Counted from the first letter of the stretch, positions 10,883 through 21,831 are shown. The stretch is DNA of 64,000 nt from Plantibacter sp. PA-3-X8 (GCF_003856975.1 NZ_CP033107.1:2976001-3040000), one strand, 5' to 3'. Notes: a model not told the origin generated them from the sequence alone. Made by a program: numbers and translations.

Positions 10883-10945
10883 GGGTGATGACGCTCAGAG
10901 CCGTGTGCAGACAGCGCACGGGACAACACGAGGAGATCACGAAGA

Positions 10946-11572
10946 ATGGCTGTTTACTCACTGCCCGAATTGCCGTACGACTACAGTGCGCTCGAGCCGC
11001 ACATCAGTGCGACCATCACCGAGCTCCACCACGACAAGCACCACGCCACCTACGTGGCTGGCGCGAACACGGCCCTCGAGAAGCTCGCTGAGGCCCGCGA
11101 CGCCAACGACTTCACGAACGTCAACAAGCTCGAGAAGGACCTCGCGTTCAACCTCGGCGGTCACGTCAACCACACCATCTGGTGGAACAACCTCTCCCCG
11201 GACGGCGGCGACAAGCCGACCGGCGAGCTCGAGTCGGCCGTCGACGAGTACTTCGGCAGCTTCGACAAGTTCCAGGCGCACTTCACCGCCGCTGCGCTCG
11301 GCGTGCAGGGTTCCGGATGGGCCGCGCTCACCTGGGACACCCTCGGACAGCGCATCAACATCCAGCAGTTCTTCGACCAGCAGGGCAACTTCCCGGCCGG
11401 CACCGTCCCGCTGCTGCTGCTCGACGTCTGGGAGCACGCCTACTACCTCGACTACAAGAACGTCCGCGCCGACTACGTCAAGGCGTTCTGGAACATCGTC
11501 AACTGGGCCGACGTCCAGGCACGCTTCGAGGTCGCGCGCAAGCAGACCAACGGCCTGCTGGTACTGTCGTAG
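10946..11572 (+). CDS. sodA: Superoxide dismutase (Fe/Mn family)
   Basis: Converts superoxide to hydrogen peroxide and oxygen in the cytoplasm. The 208-aa protein has all four metal ligands: His28 (in LHHDKHH), His76 ([10 protein letters not shown]), Asp160 and His164 ([11 protein letters not shown]). The sequence pattern around the ligands looks like the Mn-dependent branch, but metal use cannot be fixed by eye. A good ribosome-binding site (AGGAGATC) precedes the ATG. It lies between whiA and gap, a position not occupied by sod in mycobacteria, so it is probably a lineage-specific insertion. It has its own promoter and a terminator hairpin, so it is monocistronic. Confidence 0.96.
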   Translation: MAVYSLPELPYDYSALEPHISATITELHHDKHHATYVAGANTALEKLAEARDANDFTNVNKLEKDLAFNLGGHVNHTIWWNNLSPDGGDKPTGELESAVDEYFGSFDKFQAHFTAAALGVQGSGWAALTWDTLGQRINIQQFFDQQGNFPAGTVPLLLLDVWEHAYYLDYKNVRADYVKAFWNIVNWADVQARFEVARKQTNGLLVLS

Positions 11573-11576
11573 TTGA

Positions 11577-12704
<1,128 letters not shown>

Positions 12705-12756
12705 CCAACCGGCTGTCTGCCGCACTCCTCACCCGAGCAGCCAGACACCGCATGGT

Positions 12757-12797
12757 CCGAACGGGCGTCCTGAATCATCTTCGGGGCGCCCGTTCGG
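12757..12797 (+). terminator. Long hairpin between gap and pgk
   Basis: An 11-bp perfect stem (12757-12767 with 12787-12797) with a 19-nt loop lies in the 136-nt gap-pgk spacer. There is no U-tract. It could be a partial terminator, an RNase processing site or a 3' stabiliser of gap mRNA; the sequence alone does not decide. Confidence 0.5.
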
Positions 12798-12840
12798 CTT
12801 CGTCGGTGGTCGTGGCTCAGCGCAGAGAAAGACCCTCCTC

Positions 12841-14058
12841 ATGACCCTCCGCACCCTCGACTCGCTGGGCGACCTCAGCGGTCGCCGAGCCGTCGTCCGC
12901 CTCGACCTCAACGTTCCGCTCAAGGACGGCGTCATCACCGACGACGGCCGCATCCGCGCGGCACTCCCCACCCTCAACGCGCTCATCAACCAGGGTGCGC
13001 GTGTCGTCGTCGTCTCGCACCTCGGCCGCCCCGACGGCACACCCGACGCGAAGTACAGCCTTGCGCCCGTCGCGCAGCGACTGTCCGAACTCCTCGGCAA
13101 GCCCGTGACCTTCGCCGCCGACACCGTCGGCAGTGCCGCGACCGACGCCGTCGCAGCACAGACCGACGGCGACGTCGTCCTGCTCGAGAACCTGCGCTTC
13201 AACTCCGCCGAGACCAGCAAGGACGCCGGAGAGCGCGAGGCGTTCGCCGCCAAGCTCGCCGCCTTCGGCGACGTCGTCGTCTCCGACGGCTTCGGTGTCG
13301 TCCACCGGAAGCAGGCGAGCGTGTACGAGCTCGCGAAGCTGCTCCCGAGCGCTGCCGGGCTGCTCATCGCCGCCGAGCTCGAGGTCCTCGACCGTCTCAC
13401 CGAGACCCCGGAGCGCCCCTACACGGTCGTCCTCGGCGGCTCGAAGGTGTCCGACAAGCTGGGCGTCATCGGCCATCTGCTGCCGCGCGTCGACTCGCTG
13501 CTCATCGGCGGTGGCATGCTGTTCACCTTCCTCGCCGCCCAGGGGCACGCCGTCGGCTCGAGCCTGCTCGAAGCGGACCAGATCGAGACCGTCCGCGGGT
13601 ACCTCGCGAAGGCCGACGAGCTCGGCGTGACGATCGTCCTGCCGACCGACGTCGTCGTCGCCTCGGCGTTCGGTGCCGACGCCGAGCACGTCGTGCGCCC
13701 GGCCGACGCCATCGAGGACACCCCGTTCGGTGCCTCAGGACTCGGACTCGACATCGGACCGGACACGGCTGCAGCCTTCGCCGAGATCGTCGCCGCGTCC
13801 AAGACGGTGTTCTGGAACGGCCCGATGGGCGTGTTCGAACTCGCGCCCTTCGCCGCCGGTACGCGCGCGGTCGCTGAAGCACTCACCCGCACGGACGGCC
13901 TGAGCGTCGTCGGTGGCGGTGACTCGGCCGCAGCGGTACGTGCGCTCGGCTTCGATGATGACCAGTTCGGTCACATCTCAACTGGTGGCGGCGCCAGCCT
14001 CGAGTTCCTCGAGGGCAAGCGTCTGCCTGGACTGGAGGTCCTCGGATGGCAGCAGTAA
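12841..14058 (+). CDS. pgk: Phosphoglycerate kinase
   Basis: Transfers the acyl phosphate of 1,3-bisphosphoglycerate to ADP in glycolysis. It has 405 aa with the two-domain kinase pattern: RRAVVRLDLNVPLKDG near the N-terminus, VVVSHLGRPDG, LLENLRFNSAE, the VVLGGSKVSDKLGV hinge region and the C-terminal nucleotide loop VVGGGDSAAAVRALG with STGGGASLEFLEGK. AGAAAG lies rather far upstream of the ATG. The last 13 nt overlap the start of tpiA, so the two genes are translationally coupled. Confidence 0.98.
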   Translation: MTLRTLDSLGDLSGRRAVVRLDLNVPLKDGVITDDGRIRAALPTLNALINQGARVVVVSHLGRPDGTPDAKYSLAPVAQRLSELLGKPVTFAADTVGSAATDAVAAQTDGDVVLLENLRFNSAETSKDAGEREAFAAKLAAFGDVVVSDGFGVVHRKQASVYELAKLLPSAAGLLIAAELEVLDRLTETPERPYTVVLGGSKVSDKLGVIGHLLPRVDSLLIGGGMLFTFLAAQGHAVGSSLLEADQIETVRGYLAKADELGVTIVLPTDVVVASAFGADAEHVVRPADAIEDTPFGASGLGLDIGPDTAAAFAEIVAASKTVFWNGPMGVFELAPFAAGTRAVAEALTRTDGLSVVGGGDSAAAVRALGFDDDQFGHISTGGGASLEFLEGKRLPGLEVLGWQQ

Positions 14059-14849
14059 CCCCCGGGCGCACGCGTGTGCCCCTGATCGCCGGCAACTGGA
14101 AGCTCAACCTGGACCACCTCCAGGCGATCGCCCTCGTCCAGAAGCTCGATTGGACGCTCAAGGACGGCAAGCACGACTATGCCGACGCCGAGGTGGCGAT
14201 CTTCCCACCGTTCACGGACCTCCGCTCGGTCCAGACGATCGTCGCCGCCGACAAGCTCAAGCTGGCCTACGGCGCGCAGGACCTGTCGCAGCACGACTCT
14301 GGCGCTTACACAGGTGAGATCTCCGGAGCGTTCCTCGCGAAGCTCGACTGCCGCTACGTGCTCGTCGGACACTCCGAGCGCCGCACCCTGCACAACGAGA
14401 CCGACGAGGTCATCCAGGCGAAGACGGCCGCAGCCGTGCGACACGGCCTCGTCCCCGTCATCTGCATCGGCGAGACCGCCGAAGACCTCGAGGAACACGG
14501 CCCGTCGGCCGTCCCCGTGGCACAGCTCAAGGCGGCCATCGACGGACTCGCACCAGACGCGGACATCGTCGTGGCCTATGAGCCGGTGTGGGCCATCGGT
14601 TCCGGTCAGGCGGCGACGCCCGACCAGGCGCAGCAGGTCGCAGCCGCTCTCCGCAGCACGCTCGCCGAGGTCCTCGGCGACGAGGCGGCGCAGCGCACGC
14701 GGATCCTCTACGGCGGTTCGGTGAAGGCTTCGAACATCGCCGGTTTCATGCGCGAACCCGACGTCGACGGTGCCCTCGTCGGTGGCGCGAGCCTGCTCGC
14801 CGAGGAGTTCGCCGGGATCGCCCGCTTCTCGCAGCACGTCGGGCTCTGA
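14046..14849 (+). CDS. tpiA: Triosephosphate isomerase
   Basis: Interconverts dihydroxyacetone phosphate and glyceraldehyde 3-phosphate. The 267-aa TIM barrel has the substrate lysine in AGNWKLN, the catalytic His in LVGHSERR and the catalytic Glu in AYEPVWAIGSG. The phosphate-binding end is YGGSVKASN followed by DGALVGGASL. The ATG lies inside the 3' end of pgk (13-nt overlap), so it depends on translation of pgk. A strong hairpin closes the operon downstream. Confidence 0.98.
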   Translation: MAAVTPGRTRVPLIAGNWKLNLDHLQAIALVQKLDWTLKDGKHDYADAEVAIFPPFTDLRSVQTIVAADKLKLAYGAQDLSQHDSGAYTGEISGAFLAKLDCRYVLVGHSERRTLHNETDEVIQAKTAAAVRHGLVPVICIGETAEDLEEHGPSAVPVAQLKAAIDGLAPDADIVVAYEPVWAIGSGQAATPDQAQQVAAALRSTLAEVLGDEAAQRTRILYGGSVKASNIAGFMREPDVDGALVGGASLLAEEFAGIARFSQHVGL

Positions 14850-14874
14850 CCGACCTGCTGCACCAGCAGCACCG

Positions 14875-14916
14875 ACACGGCTCGGCCCGCGGCACCAGCC
14901 GCGGGCCGAGCCGTGT
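14875..14916 (+). terminator. Strong terminator after tpiA
   Basis: A 19-bp perfect stem (14875-14893 with 14898-14916) and a 4-nt loop ACCA. It is the most stable hairpin I found in the window. It closes gap-pgk-tpiA and precedes the secG promoter by 17 nt. Confidence 0.85.
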
Positions 14917-14933
14917 CCGCTGAACCGTCGAGG

Positions 14934-14939
14934 TATACT
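14934..14939 (+). promoter_or_regulatory. -10 element (TATACT) of secG
   Basis: TATACT is close to the SigA consensus TATAAT and lies 45 nt upstream of the secG GTG. It sits just after the tpiA terminator, so secG is separately transcribed. Confidence 0.55.
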
Positions 14940-14984
14940 GGACGGCGGTTCAGCCCCTCTGAACGCGAATGCGAAAGGTCTCAC

Positions 14985-15233
14985 GTGGAGATTCTCCAGG
15001 TCATCCTGCAGGTGCTGCTCGGCATCACCAGCCTCCTGCTCACCTTCCTGATCCTGCTGCACAAGGGCCGCGGCGGCGGTCTGTCCGACATGTTCGGCGG
15101 CGGCTCCTCCAGCAACCTCGGTTCGTCAGGGGTCGCCGAGCGCAACCTCAACCGCTTCACCGTCATCCTCGGCCTGACCTGGGGTGCCTGCATCGTCGTG
15201 ATCGGGCTCCTGACGAAGTTCGCCGCCGCCTAG
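14985..15233 (+). CDS. secG: Preprotein translocase subunit SecG
   Basis: A small membrane subunit of the SecYEG export channel. The protein has 82 aa. Two transmembrane helices (EILQVILQVLLGITSLLLTFLILL and FTVILGLTWGACIVVIGLL) flank the conserved HKGRGGGLSDMFGGG loop. The GTG at 14985 is preceded by AAAGG at 6 nt; an in-frame start further upstream would add an implausible charged extension. Its place after tpiA is conserved in actinobacteria. Confidence 0.95.
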   Translation: MEILQVILQVLLGITSLLLTFLILLHKGRGGGLSDMFGGGSSSNLGSSGVAERNLNRFTVILGLTWGACIVVIGLLTKFAAA

Positions 15234-15319
15234 ACCGGCCGCGAAGCCCCGATCCCGGGGACGCAACTCGACGCACCACACCCGAACCACTCTCGACAGT
15301 ACGAGAAAGAGGAAACACC

Positions 15320-15682
15320 ATGGCATCAGGCGGAAGCGCTATCAGGGGATCACGCGTCGGCGCCGGTCCCATGGGCGAGCAGGACCACGGCTACCACGCG
15401 GACCGCATCGCCATCTCCTACTGGGACGCCCTCGGCAACGAGACGGTCCGCCACTTCGCGGCAAACGTCCCCGACGAGGAGATCCCGGAGACGATCGACT
15501 GCCCGACGTCCGGTCTGCCGGCCGGTCGCGACAAGGCGAACCCGCCGGAGGTCGCGAAGCTCGAGCCGTACAAGACCCACCTCGCCTACGTGAAGGAACG
15601 ACGCACGGAGGAAGAGGCGGAGCAGCTGCTCGAAGAGGCACTCCAGCAGCTCCGTGCACGCCGCGGTACGGCAGCGAAGTAG
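15320..15682 (+). CDS. rbpA: RNA polymerase-binding protein RbpA
   Basis: An actinobacteria-specific factor that binds RNA polymerase and the principal sigma factor and stabilises open promoter complexes. The 120-aa protein starts with the basic RGSRVGAGPMGE segment and has the C-terminal sigma-interaction helix ERRTEEEAEQLLEEALQQLRARR. The central region holds only one cysteine (Cys61), while Streptomyces RbpA uses a cluster of Cys/His residues for zinc, so zinc binding is doubtful here. GAGGAAACACC precedes the ATG. It forms a short unit of its own with a terminator behind it. Confidence 0.93.
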   Translation: MASGGSAIRGSRVGAGPMGEQDHGYHADRIAISYWDALGNETVRHFAANVPDEEIPETIDCPTSGLPAGRDKANPPEVAKLEPYKTHLAYVKERRTEEEAEQLLEEALQQLRARRGTAAK

Positions 15683-15706
15683 CCGGACACAGCACTACAT
15701 ACGCGG

Positions 15707-15736
15707 AAAGGCCGTTCCCCTCGGGGAACGGCCTTT
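15707..15736. terminator. Bidirectional terminator between rbpA and pgl
   Basis: A 14-nt inverted repeat (15707-15720 with 15723-15736). One strand reads AAAGGCCGTTCCCC and the complement ends in CCTTT-type runs both ways. It lies between the convergent rbpA and pgl stops and can serve both. Confidence 0.8.
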
Positions 15737-15772
15737 CTGCATAGCGGCACCGGCTCGCCGACCGGCCTTCCG

Positions 15773-16561
15773 CTAGTACTCCGGGAGGATCAGTGAATCC
15801 GGGACCTCTGCGGCCGCATCCTGGTCGACGAAGAACACCGTCCGTTTGCGTCCCTTGGCCCCGGCGGCGGGGACCTCGTTGTAGCTGGCACCCGCGAGGG
15901 CGAGGCCGAGTGCCGACGCCTTGTCGGTGCCGGCGAGCACGAGCCAGACCCGCACGGAGGAGTTGATGGCCGGCCGCGTCAGGCTGAGTCGTTCCGACGG
16001 CGGCTTGGGGGAGTTCCGCACCGGGACCACCGAGGTGTCGGTGACCGAGACCTCGGCCCGCTCGGGGAAGAGCGATGCGACGTGACCGTCGGGACCGACA
16101 CCAAGGAACGTGATGTCGAACCGCGGGTGGTCCTCGCCGGGCCGCGCGAACCGACGGAGCTCGTCCGCGTAGCGCACCGCAGCGGCGTCGAGGTCGATGC
16201 CGTCCTCCGGCGCCGGGTATCCGTGCACGTGTTCGGCGACGAGGCCACGCTCCGGAAGCGCCAGCAGGGTCTCCAGCAAGGCCTCGCGTGCCTGCAATTC
16301 GTTCCGATCGGCGTCGTCCCGAGCGACCCAGCGCTCGTCCCCCCACCAGAGGTGCACCCGGGACCAGTCCACCCGGTCGCGGTCCTTCGACGCGGCCACG
16401 GCGGCGAGCGTCCCCGTGCCGACCGTACCGCCGGTCAGGACGACGTGGACCGTCTCCTGCGACTCGAGCAGTTCACGGGTTCGGGAGAGGAACCGCTTGG
16501 CGACCGAGGTCGTCAGCTGGTCGCGGTCCTGGTAGACGAGGACGCGTCGCTCGGTCGGCAT
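15773..16561 (-). CDS. pgl: 6-phosphogluconolactonase
   Basis: Hydrolyses 6-phosphogluconolactone, the second step of the oxidative pentose phosphate pathway. The 262-aa length matches DevB/Pgl. Family segments are VVLTGGTVG, VHLWWGDERWV, the FLGVGPDGHVASLFP core and a C-terminal LSLTRPAINSS region. The ATG at 16561 shares one base with the opcA stop codon (TGATG), so the gene is translationally coupled. It is last in the tkt-tal-pgi-zwf-opcA-pgl operon. The upstream extension of the frame overlaps opcA and is not coding. Confidence 0.95.
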   Translation of the reverse strand: MPTERRVLVYQDRDQLTTSVAKRFLSRTRELLESQETVHVVLTGGTVGTGTLAAVAASKDRDRVDWSRVHLWWGDERWVARDDADRNELQAREALLETLLALPERGLVAEHVHGYPAPEDGIDLDAAAVRYADELRRFARPGEDHPRFDITFLGVGPDGHVASLFPERAEVSVTDTSVVPVRNSPKPPSERLSLTRPAINSSVRVWLVLAGTDKASALGLALAGASYNEVPAAGAKGRKRTVFFVDQDAAAEVPDSLILPEY

Positions 16562-17523
16562 CAGCTGGTCCGAGCGCGGAGCGTGACCGGCTCGCCGAGG
16601 CCGGGGAGGCCCACGGTGATGACCTGTCCGTACAGGACGTCCGGGTCGAGCGTGCGCAGCTCCTCGGCGAGGCAGTCGCGCAGACTGCGACGGGGGAGCG
16701 AGAGGTCGTGCGTCGGCTGTCCGGGCTGGATCAGCGTCGCGATGTCGGGAACGGGTCGCTCGAGGACGACGTTGCCGGACGCCCGCGTGAGGCGGACACC
16801 GTGGATGCCGCTCGACCCGTGCGCCATGCTGAGTTCGTGGGTCACGTCGACCTGCAACTGCAGCTGGAGCCAGGCGGCGAGCAGCTCGGTCGACGGGGAG
16901 TCCGATGCTCCGGACACCTCGATCGCCGTGACGGGCTCGTACGGCGGCTGGTCGAGCACCGCCGCGAGCTGTGCACGCCAGAGCGTGAGCCTGGTCCACG
17001 CGAAGTCCGTGTCTCCGGGGGCGTAGTTCGCCGCGCGACCGCGGAGGGCGGCGTGGGTGTCCGCCGCCGCGGACGCGTCGGTGATGCGACGCTGGGCGAT
17101 GCGGCCGATCGGTGACGTCGAGACGCGTTCCGGTGCCTCTCCCGGCCACCAGGCGACCACGGGCGCGTCGGGCAGGAGCAGACCGGTCACGAGGCTCTCT
17201 TCGTTCTCGGCGACCGCACCGTAGGCGCGCAGGATGACCACCTCGCTCGCTCCGGCGTCGCCGCCGACGCGGATCTGGGCATCGAGCCGGTCTCCGATGG
17301 AGGAGTGCTGGTCGTCGTGCTCCGTGGAGAGGACGATGACCCGCATGGGGTGCTCGCGGGAGGCCTCGTTGGCGGCCTCGATGGCCTCCTCCTCGGCTCC
17401 GAGCCGCGTCGAGATCACCAGGGTGAGCACGCGCCCCAGGGCGACGGCGCCGCCGTCCTCGCGGATGGTCACGAGCGCCTTCGAGAGCTTGCTCGTGGTC
17501 GTGTCTGGCAGGTCTACGATCAT
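16561..17523 (-). CDS. opcA: Glucose-6-phosphate dehydrogenase assembly protein OpcA
   Basis: A partner of Zwf, found in cyanobacteria and actinobacteria, that promotes assembly or activation of glucose-6-phosphate dehydrogenase. The 320-aa protein begins MIVDLPDTTTSKLSKAL and contains LVISTRLGAEEEAIEAANEASREHPMRVIVL and LLLPDAPVVAWWPGEAP, both typical of OpcA. Its ATG overlaps the zwf stop codon by 4 nt (ATGA), and its stop touches the pgl start codon. It has no enzymatic motifs of its own. Confidence 0.95.
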   Translation of the reverse strand: MIVDLPDTTTSKLSKALVTIREDGGAVALGRVLTLVISTRLGAEEEAIEAANEASREHPMRVIVLSTEHDDQHSSIGDRLDAQIRVGGDAGASEVVILRAYGAVAENEESLVTGLLLPDAPVVAWWPGEAPERVSTSPIGRIAQRRITDASAAADTHAALRGRAANYAPGDTDFAWTRLTLWRAQLAAVLDQPPYEPVTAIEVSGASDSPSTELLAAWLQLQLQVDVTHELSMAHGSSGIHGVRLTRASGNVVLERPVPDIATLIQPGQPTHDLSLPRRSLRDCLAEELRTLDPDVLYGQVITVGLPGLGEPVTLRARTS

Positions 17524-19064
17524 GGTCGTCTCCAGGTGCGTCCGTCGCGGTTCATGAGGTCGTCGGCCGAGGACGGGCCCCAGGTGCCGGGAGCGTACTG
17601 CTCGAGCGGCGTGTCCTGAGCGGCCCAGTACTCCTCGATCGGGTCGAGGATCTTCCAGGAGAGCTCGACCTCCTCGTGACGGGGGAAGAGGGGCGGGTCG
17701 CCCAGCAGGACGTCGAGGATGAGACGTTCGTACGCCTCGGGGCTCGCCTCGGTGAAGGCGTGGCCGTAGCCGAAGTCCATCGTGACGTCGCGGACCTGGG
17801 TGCCGGCACCCGGGACCTTCGAACCGAAGCGGATGGTGACACCCTCGTCGGGCTGGACCCGGATGACCAAGGCGTTCTGGCCGAGCGCCGAGGTCTGGCT
17901 CTCCGCGAACAGGTACTGCGGAGCACGCTTGAAGACGACCGCGATCTCGGTGACGCGGCGTCCGAGGCGCTTCCCGGCACGCAGGTAGAACGGCACGCCG
18001 GCCCACCGACGCGTGTTGATGTCGAGCCGCATGGCCGCGTAGGTCTCGGTCGTCGACTCCGGGTTCATCCCGTCCTCGTCGAGGAAGCCCAGCACGTGCT
18101 CGCCGCCCTGCCAACCACCGGCGTACTGCCCACGGGCCGTCGCGGCCCCGAGGTCGTCGGGGAGGCGGACGGCCGCGAGGACCTTCTCCTTCTCCGCGCG
18201 CAGGTCTGCGGCGTTGAAGGAGATCGGCTCCTCCATCGCCGTGAGGGCGAGGAGCTGCAGCAAGTGGTTCTGGATGACGTCGCGCGCTGCTCCGATGCCG
18301 TCGTAGTACCCGGCGCGACCGCCGACGCCGATGTCCTCGGCCATGGTGATCTGCACGTGGTCGACGTAATTGGCGTTCCAGATGGGCTCGTACAGCTGGT
18401 TCGCGAACCGGAGCGCCAGGATGTTCTGGACGGTCTCCTTGCCGAGGTAGTGGTCGATCCGGAAGATCGAGTCCGACGGGAAGACCGACTGCACGATGTC
18501 GTTCAGCTCGCGAGCCGTCTTGAGGTCGCTGCCGAACGGCTTCTCGATGACCACCCGGCGCCACTGACCGTCAGCGGGTTCCGCGAGTCCCGAGCGACGG
18601 AGCTGCTCGGTGACCTGCGGGAACGCCTTCGGTGGGATCGAGAGGTAGAACGCGTGGTTGCCCATCGTCCCGCGATCCGCATCGAGTTCCTCGATGGTCT
18701 CTTTCAGCTTCTCGAACGCCGCGTCGTCACCGAATTCACCGGGGACGAACCGGATGCCCTGGGCGAGCTGGTTCCAGACGTCCTCGCGGAACTCGGTCCG
18801 GGCGTACTGCTTGACGGATTCGTGGACGACCTCCATGAAGTCCTGGTCCTCCCAGTCCCGTCGGGCGAACCCGACGAGTGAGAAGCCAGGGGGCAGGAGG
18901 CCCCGGTTCGCCAGGTCGTACACGGCCGGCATCAGCTTCTTGCGGGACAGGTCGCCTGTCACGCCGAAGATGATGAGGCCGCTCGGACCGGCGATCCGAT
19001 TGAGGCGTCGGTCGGTGTCCACCCGCAGCGGGTTGGACTCCGGGGTGATTTCCACCGGGGACAT
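17520..19064 (-). CDS. zwf: Glucose-6-phosphate 1-dehydrogenase
   Basis: Oxidises glucose 6-phosphate to 6-phosphogluconolactone and supplies NADPH. The 514-aa protein has the N-terminal cofactor loop FGVTGDLSRKKLMPA and the substrate and catalytic signature FRIDHYLGKETVQN, followed by LRFANQLYEPIWN. AAGGAG stands 7 nt before the ATG at 19064. It overlaps opcA by 4 nt. Only a 23-nt gap separates it from pgi upstream, so it is part of the same transcript. Confidence 0.97.
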   Translation of the reverse strand: MSPVEITPESNPLRVDTDRRLNRIAGPSGLIIFGVTGDLSRKKLMPAVYDLANRGLLPPGFSLVGFARRDWEDQDFMEVVHESVKQYARTEFREDVWNQLAQGIRFVPGEFGDDAAFEKLKETIEELDADRGTMGNHAFYLSIPPKAFPQVTEQLRRSGLAEPADGQWRRVVIEKPFGSDLKTARELNDIVQSVFPSDSIFRIDHYLGKETVQNILALRFANQLYEPIWNANYVDHVQITMAEDIGVGGRAGYYDGIGAARDVIQNHLLQLLALTAMEEPISFNAADLRAEKEKVLAAVRLPDDLGAATARGQYAGGWQGGEHVLGFLDEDGMNPESTTETYAAMRLDINTRRWAGVPFYLRAGKRLGRRVTEIAVVFKRAPQYLFAESQTSALGQNALVIRVQPDEGVTIRFGSKVPGAGTQVRDVTMDFGYGHAFTEASPEAYERLILDVLLGDPPLFPRHEEVELSWKILDPIEEYWAAQDTPLEQYAPGTWGPSSADDLMNRDGRTWRRP

Positions 19065-19087
19065 GAAGCTCCTTGTGCAGTGACGCG

Positions 19088-20701
19088 CTAGTCGTTGACG
19101 GCGTCGAAGAGGGTGACGATGTTCTGGTCCGGCGACGTGAGGGTCAGCGTGAGGACCGGACGACCGTGCTCGGCGAGGACGCGGGCGTCGCCGCCAGCCT
19201 GGGCCTCGATGAGCTGGCCGAAGGTGAACGGGCGCTCGGGGATCTCGAGGTCGACGGGGGCCGTCTCGGTGATCTGCAGGAACACGCCGTTCGCGGGGCC
19301 GCCCTTGTGGTACTGACCCGTCGAGTGCAGGAAGCGCGGGCCCCACCCGAAGGTCGTGGGTCGTGCCGCCTTCGCCGCGACGAGGTCGCGGATGCTCTCG
19401 AGCTGCGGGGAGGCAAGGCGGTCGACGTAGCCCTGGATCGCGACGTAGCCGTCGGAGGGGAGCTGCGCGAGCAGTGCCTCGACGGCGCCGGACAGGGTGG
19501 TCACGCCGTCGAGCAGACCGGCCGAGCCGCGGACCTCGACACCGTCGGCGACGAAGGCGGGTGCCTCAGGCTCCGGACGGTTGTCGAGCAGACCACGGGT
19601 GGCGACCTTCGCGGACTCGACGTCCGGCTGGTCGAACGGGTCGATGCCGATGAGGCGCCCGGCGACGACGGTCGCGTACTCCCACACCAGCATCATCGCG
19701 CCGAGGCTGCCGCTGACGAGGATCTCGCCCTCGTGGCGGTCGTGGCGCAGCAGGTGGAACTCGTGGGCGTCGTCGACGATGCGGACGATCTGGAGGTCGG
19801 CCGGCTTCGACTCGAGCTCGGGAGCGAGCGGGTTGAGCACGACGGGCAGCAGGCCGCGACCGGACTTACCGGTCGATTCGGCGATGAGCTGTTCGGCCCA
19901 GTCCGGGAATCCGACGATGTGCGTCCCGTCGGTGATGAGACCGACCTTGTCGCGCAGCGGAACGGTGCCGCCGATCGCCGCACCCAGGATGAGTCCCGGG
20001 TTCGACGCGTCGTCGATCGCGAGTTCGCCGAGCACCGCGTCGGCCTCGTCGAGCAATGCGCCGATGTCGACACCGGCGAGACCGGACGGCACGAGACCGA
20101 AGGCGGTGAGCGCGCTGTAGCGACCGCCGACGTTGGGGTCGGCGTTGAAGACCCGGTAGCCGGCCTCGTTCGCCGCCGCCTCGAGCGGGGAGCCCGGGTC
20201 GGTGACGATCACGATGCGGCCCGCGGGGTCGATCCCCGCAGCAGTGAACGCGGCCTCGTAGGCACGGCGCTGGCTGTCGGTCTCGACGGTGGAGCCGGAC
20301 TTCGAGGAGACGACGAGAACCGAGGTCTCGAGGCGGTCCGCCAGGGCCGCGAGGACCTGACCGGGAGCGGTCGAGTCGAGGACGGTGAGGTTGCCACCCA
20401 ACGTGTTGGTGATGACCTCGGGTGCGAGCGAGGAACCGCCCATGCCCGCGAGCACGATGTGGTCGATGCCCTCGTCGTTGAACTGCTCACGGAGCGCGAG
20501 GATCGGCTCGACCAGCGGGCGGGAGATGGAGACCGCCTGGACCCAGCCGAGGCGCTTGGACGCCTCGGCCTCGGCCGCAGGACCCCACAGCGTGGGGTCC
20601 TGGTCCGTGATGCGCGACGCGACGAGGTCGCTGACGAGCGTCGGGACCACCGATGCGACAGCGGCTTCCGCCGCGCCGCTCACGCGGATCTTGAAGCTCA
20701 C
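19088..20701 (-). CDS. pgi: Glucose-6-phosphate isomerase
   Basis: Interconverts glucose 6-phosphate and fructose 6-phosphate and so closes the pentose phosphate cycle inside the operon. The protein has 537 aa. [26 protein letters not shown] and the C-terminal [15 protein letters not shown] segment identify it as the shorter bacterial branch of Pgi. The GTG start overlaps the tal stop codon by 4 nt (GTGA). In M. tuberculosis pgi is elsewhere on the chromosome, so its inclusion between tal and zwf is lineage-specific. Confidence 0.95.
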   Translation of the reverse strand: MSFKIRVSGAAEAAVASVVPTLVSDLVASRITDQDPTLWGPAAEAEASKRLGWVQAVSISRPLVEPILALREQFNDEGIDHIVLAGMGGSSLAPEVITNTLGGNLTVLDSTAPGQVLAALADRLETSVLVVSSKSGSTVETDSQRRAYEAAFTAAGIDPAGRIVIVTDPGSPLEAAANEAGYRVFNADPNVGGRYSALTAFGLVPSGLAGVDIGALLDEADAVLGELAIDDASNPGLILGAAIGGTVPLRDKVGLITDGTHIVGFPDWAEQLIAESTGKSGRGLLPVVLNPLAPELESKPADLQIVRIVDDAHEFHLLRHDRHEGEILVSGSLGAMMLVWEYATVVAGRLIGIDPFDQPDVESAKVATRGLLDNRPEPEAPAFVADGVEVRGSAGLLDGVTTLSGAVEALLAQLPSDGYVAIQGYVDRLASPQLESIRDLVAAKAARPTTFGWGPRFLHSTGQYHKGGPANGVFLQITETAPVDLEIPERPFTFGQLIEAQAGGDARVLAEHGRPVLTLTLTSPDQNIVTLFDAVND

Positions 20702-21807
20702 TTGGAGGCCTCCAGAGCCGTCTTCACGGTCTCGAGCAGCTCGTCCCAGGACACGATGAACTTCTCGACGCCCTCACGCTCGAGCAGCGCCGTCACCTCG
20801 TCGTAGGACACGCCGAGTGCGGCGATGGCGTCGAGGACCTCGTTCGCAGCCGCGTAGGAGCCGGTGACGGTGTCGCCGGTGATGACGCCGTGGTCGAAGG
20901 TCGCCTCGAGGGTCTTCTCCGGCATGGTGTTGACGACGCCGTCGGCGACGAGCTCGGTCACGTAGAGCGTGTCGGGGAGGTCGGCGGACTTGACGCCCGT
21001 CGAGGCCCAGAGCGGACGCTGCTTGTTGGCGCCGGCCTCGAGGAGCGCGGTGGCACGCTCGCTCGCGAACTCCTGCTCGAAGACCTGGTAGGCGAGCTGG
21101 GCGTTCGCGACGCCGGCCTTGCTCTTCAGCGCGGTCGCCTCGGGGCTGCCGATCGCGTCGAGACGCTTGTCGATCTCGGTGTCGACCCGCGACACGAAGA
21201 ACGAGGCGACCGAGTGGATCGTCGAGAGGTCGTGGCCCGCGGCCTTGGCCTGCTCGAGACCGGTGAGGAACGCGTTGATGACCTCGCGGTAGCGGGTGAG
21301 GCTGAAGATCAACGTGACGTTGACGCTGATACCGGCGCCGATGACCGCGGTGATGGCCTCGAGGCCCTCGACCGTCGCGGGGATCTTGATCATCGCGTTG
21401 GGCTGGTCGACCTTGGCCCAGAGCTGCTTGGCCTGGTCGATCGTCGAGGCTGCGTCGTGCGCGAAGCCCGGCTCGACCTCGATCGACACGCGGCCGTCGT
21501 ACCCGTTGGAGGAGTCGTAGACCCCACGGAAGATCTTCGATGCCGCGGCCACGTCGTCGGTGGTGATCTCGAAGACCGCCTCGGTGACGTCCTTGCCGTC
21601 GGCGGCGAGCTGGGCGACCTGCTCGGCGTAGACGTCGCCGTTGCTGAGCGCGGACGCGAAGATCGTCGGGTTCGTCGTGACACCGACGACGTTGCGGTCG
21701 GCGATGAGCTGCTCCAGCCCACCGGACTGGATGCGTCCGCGGGAGAGGTCGTCGAGCCAGATGCTGACGCCGGCGGCGGACAGCTGGGCGGTTGGGGTTT
21801 CAGTCAT
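20698..21807 (-). CDS. tal: Transaldolase
   Basis: Transfers dihydroxyacetone units in the non-oxidative pentose phosphate pathway. At 369 aa it is the long actinobacterial type. The Schiff-base lysine is Lys141 in NAMIKIPAT, and the catalytic Asp lies in [16 protein letters not shown] and the [14 protein letters not shown] region are also typical. AAGGAGA precedes the ATG. It starts 24 nt after tkt and overlaps pgi by 4 nt. Confidence 0.97.
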   Translation of the reverse strand: MTETPTAQLSAAGVSIWLDDLSRGRIQSGGLEQLIADRNVVGVTTNPTIFASALSNGDVYAEQVAQLAADGKDVTEAVFEITTDDVAAASKIFRGVYDSSNGYDGRVSIEVEPGFAHDAASTIDQAKQLWAKVDQPNAMIKIPATVEGLEAITAVIGAGISVNVTLIFSLTRYREVINAFLTGLEQAKAAGHDLSTIHSVASFFVSRVDTEIDKRLDAIGSPEATALKSKAGVANAQLAYQVFEQEFASERATALLEAGANKQRPLWASTGVKSADLPDTLYVTELVADGVVNTMPEKTLEATFDHGVITGDTVTGSYAAANEVLDAIAALGVSYDEVTALLEREGVEKFIVSWDELLETVKTALEASK

Positions 21808-21831
21808 GTTCTTCTGTCTCCTTCGCCCGGG

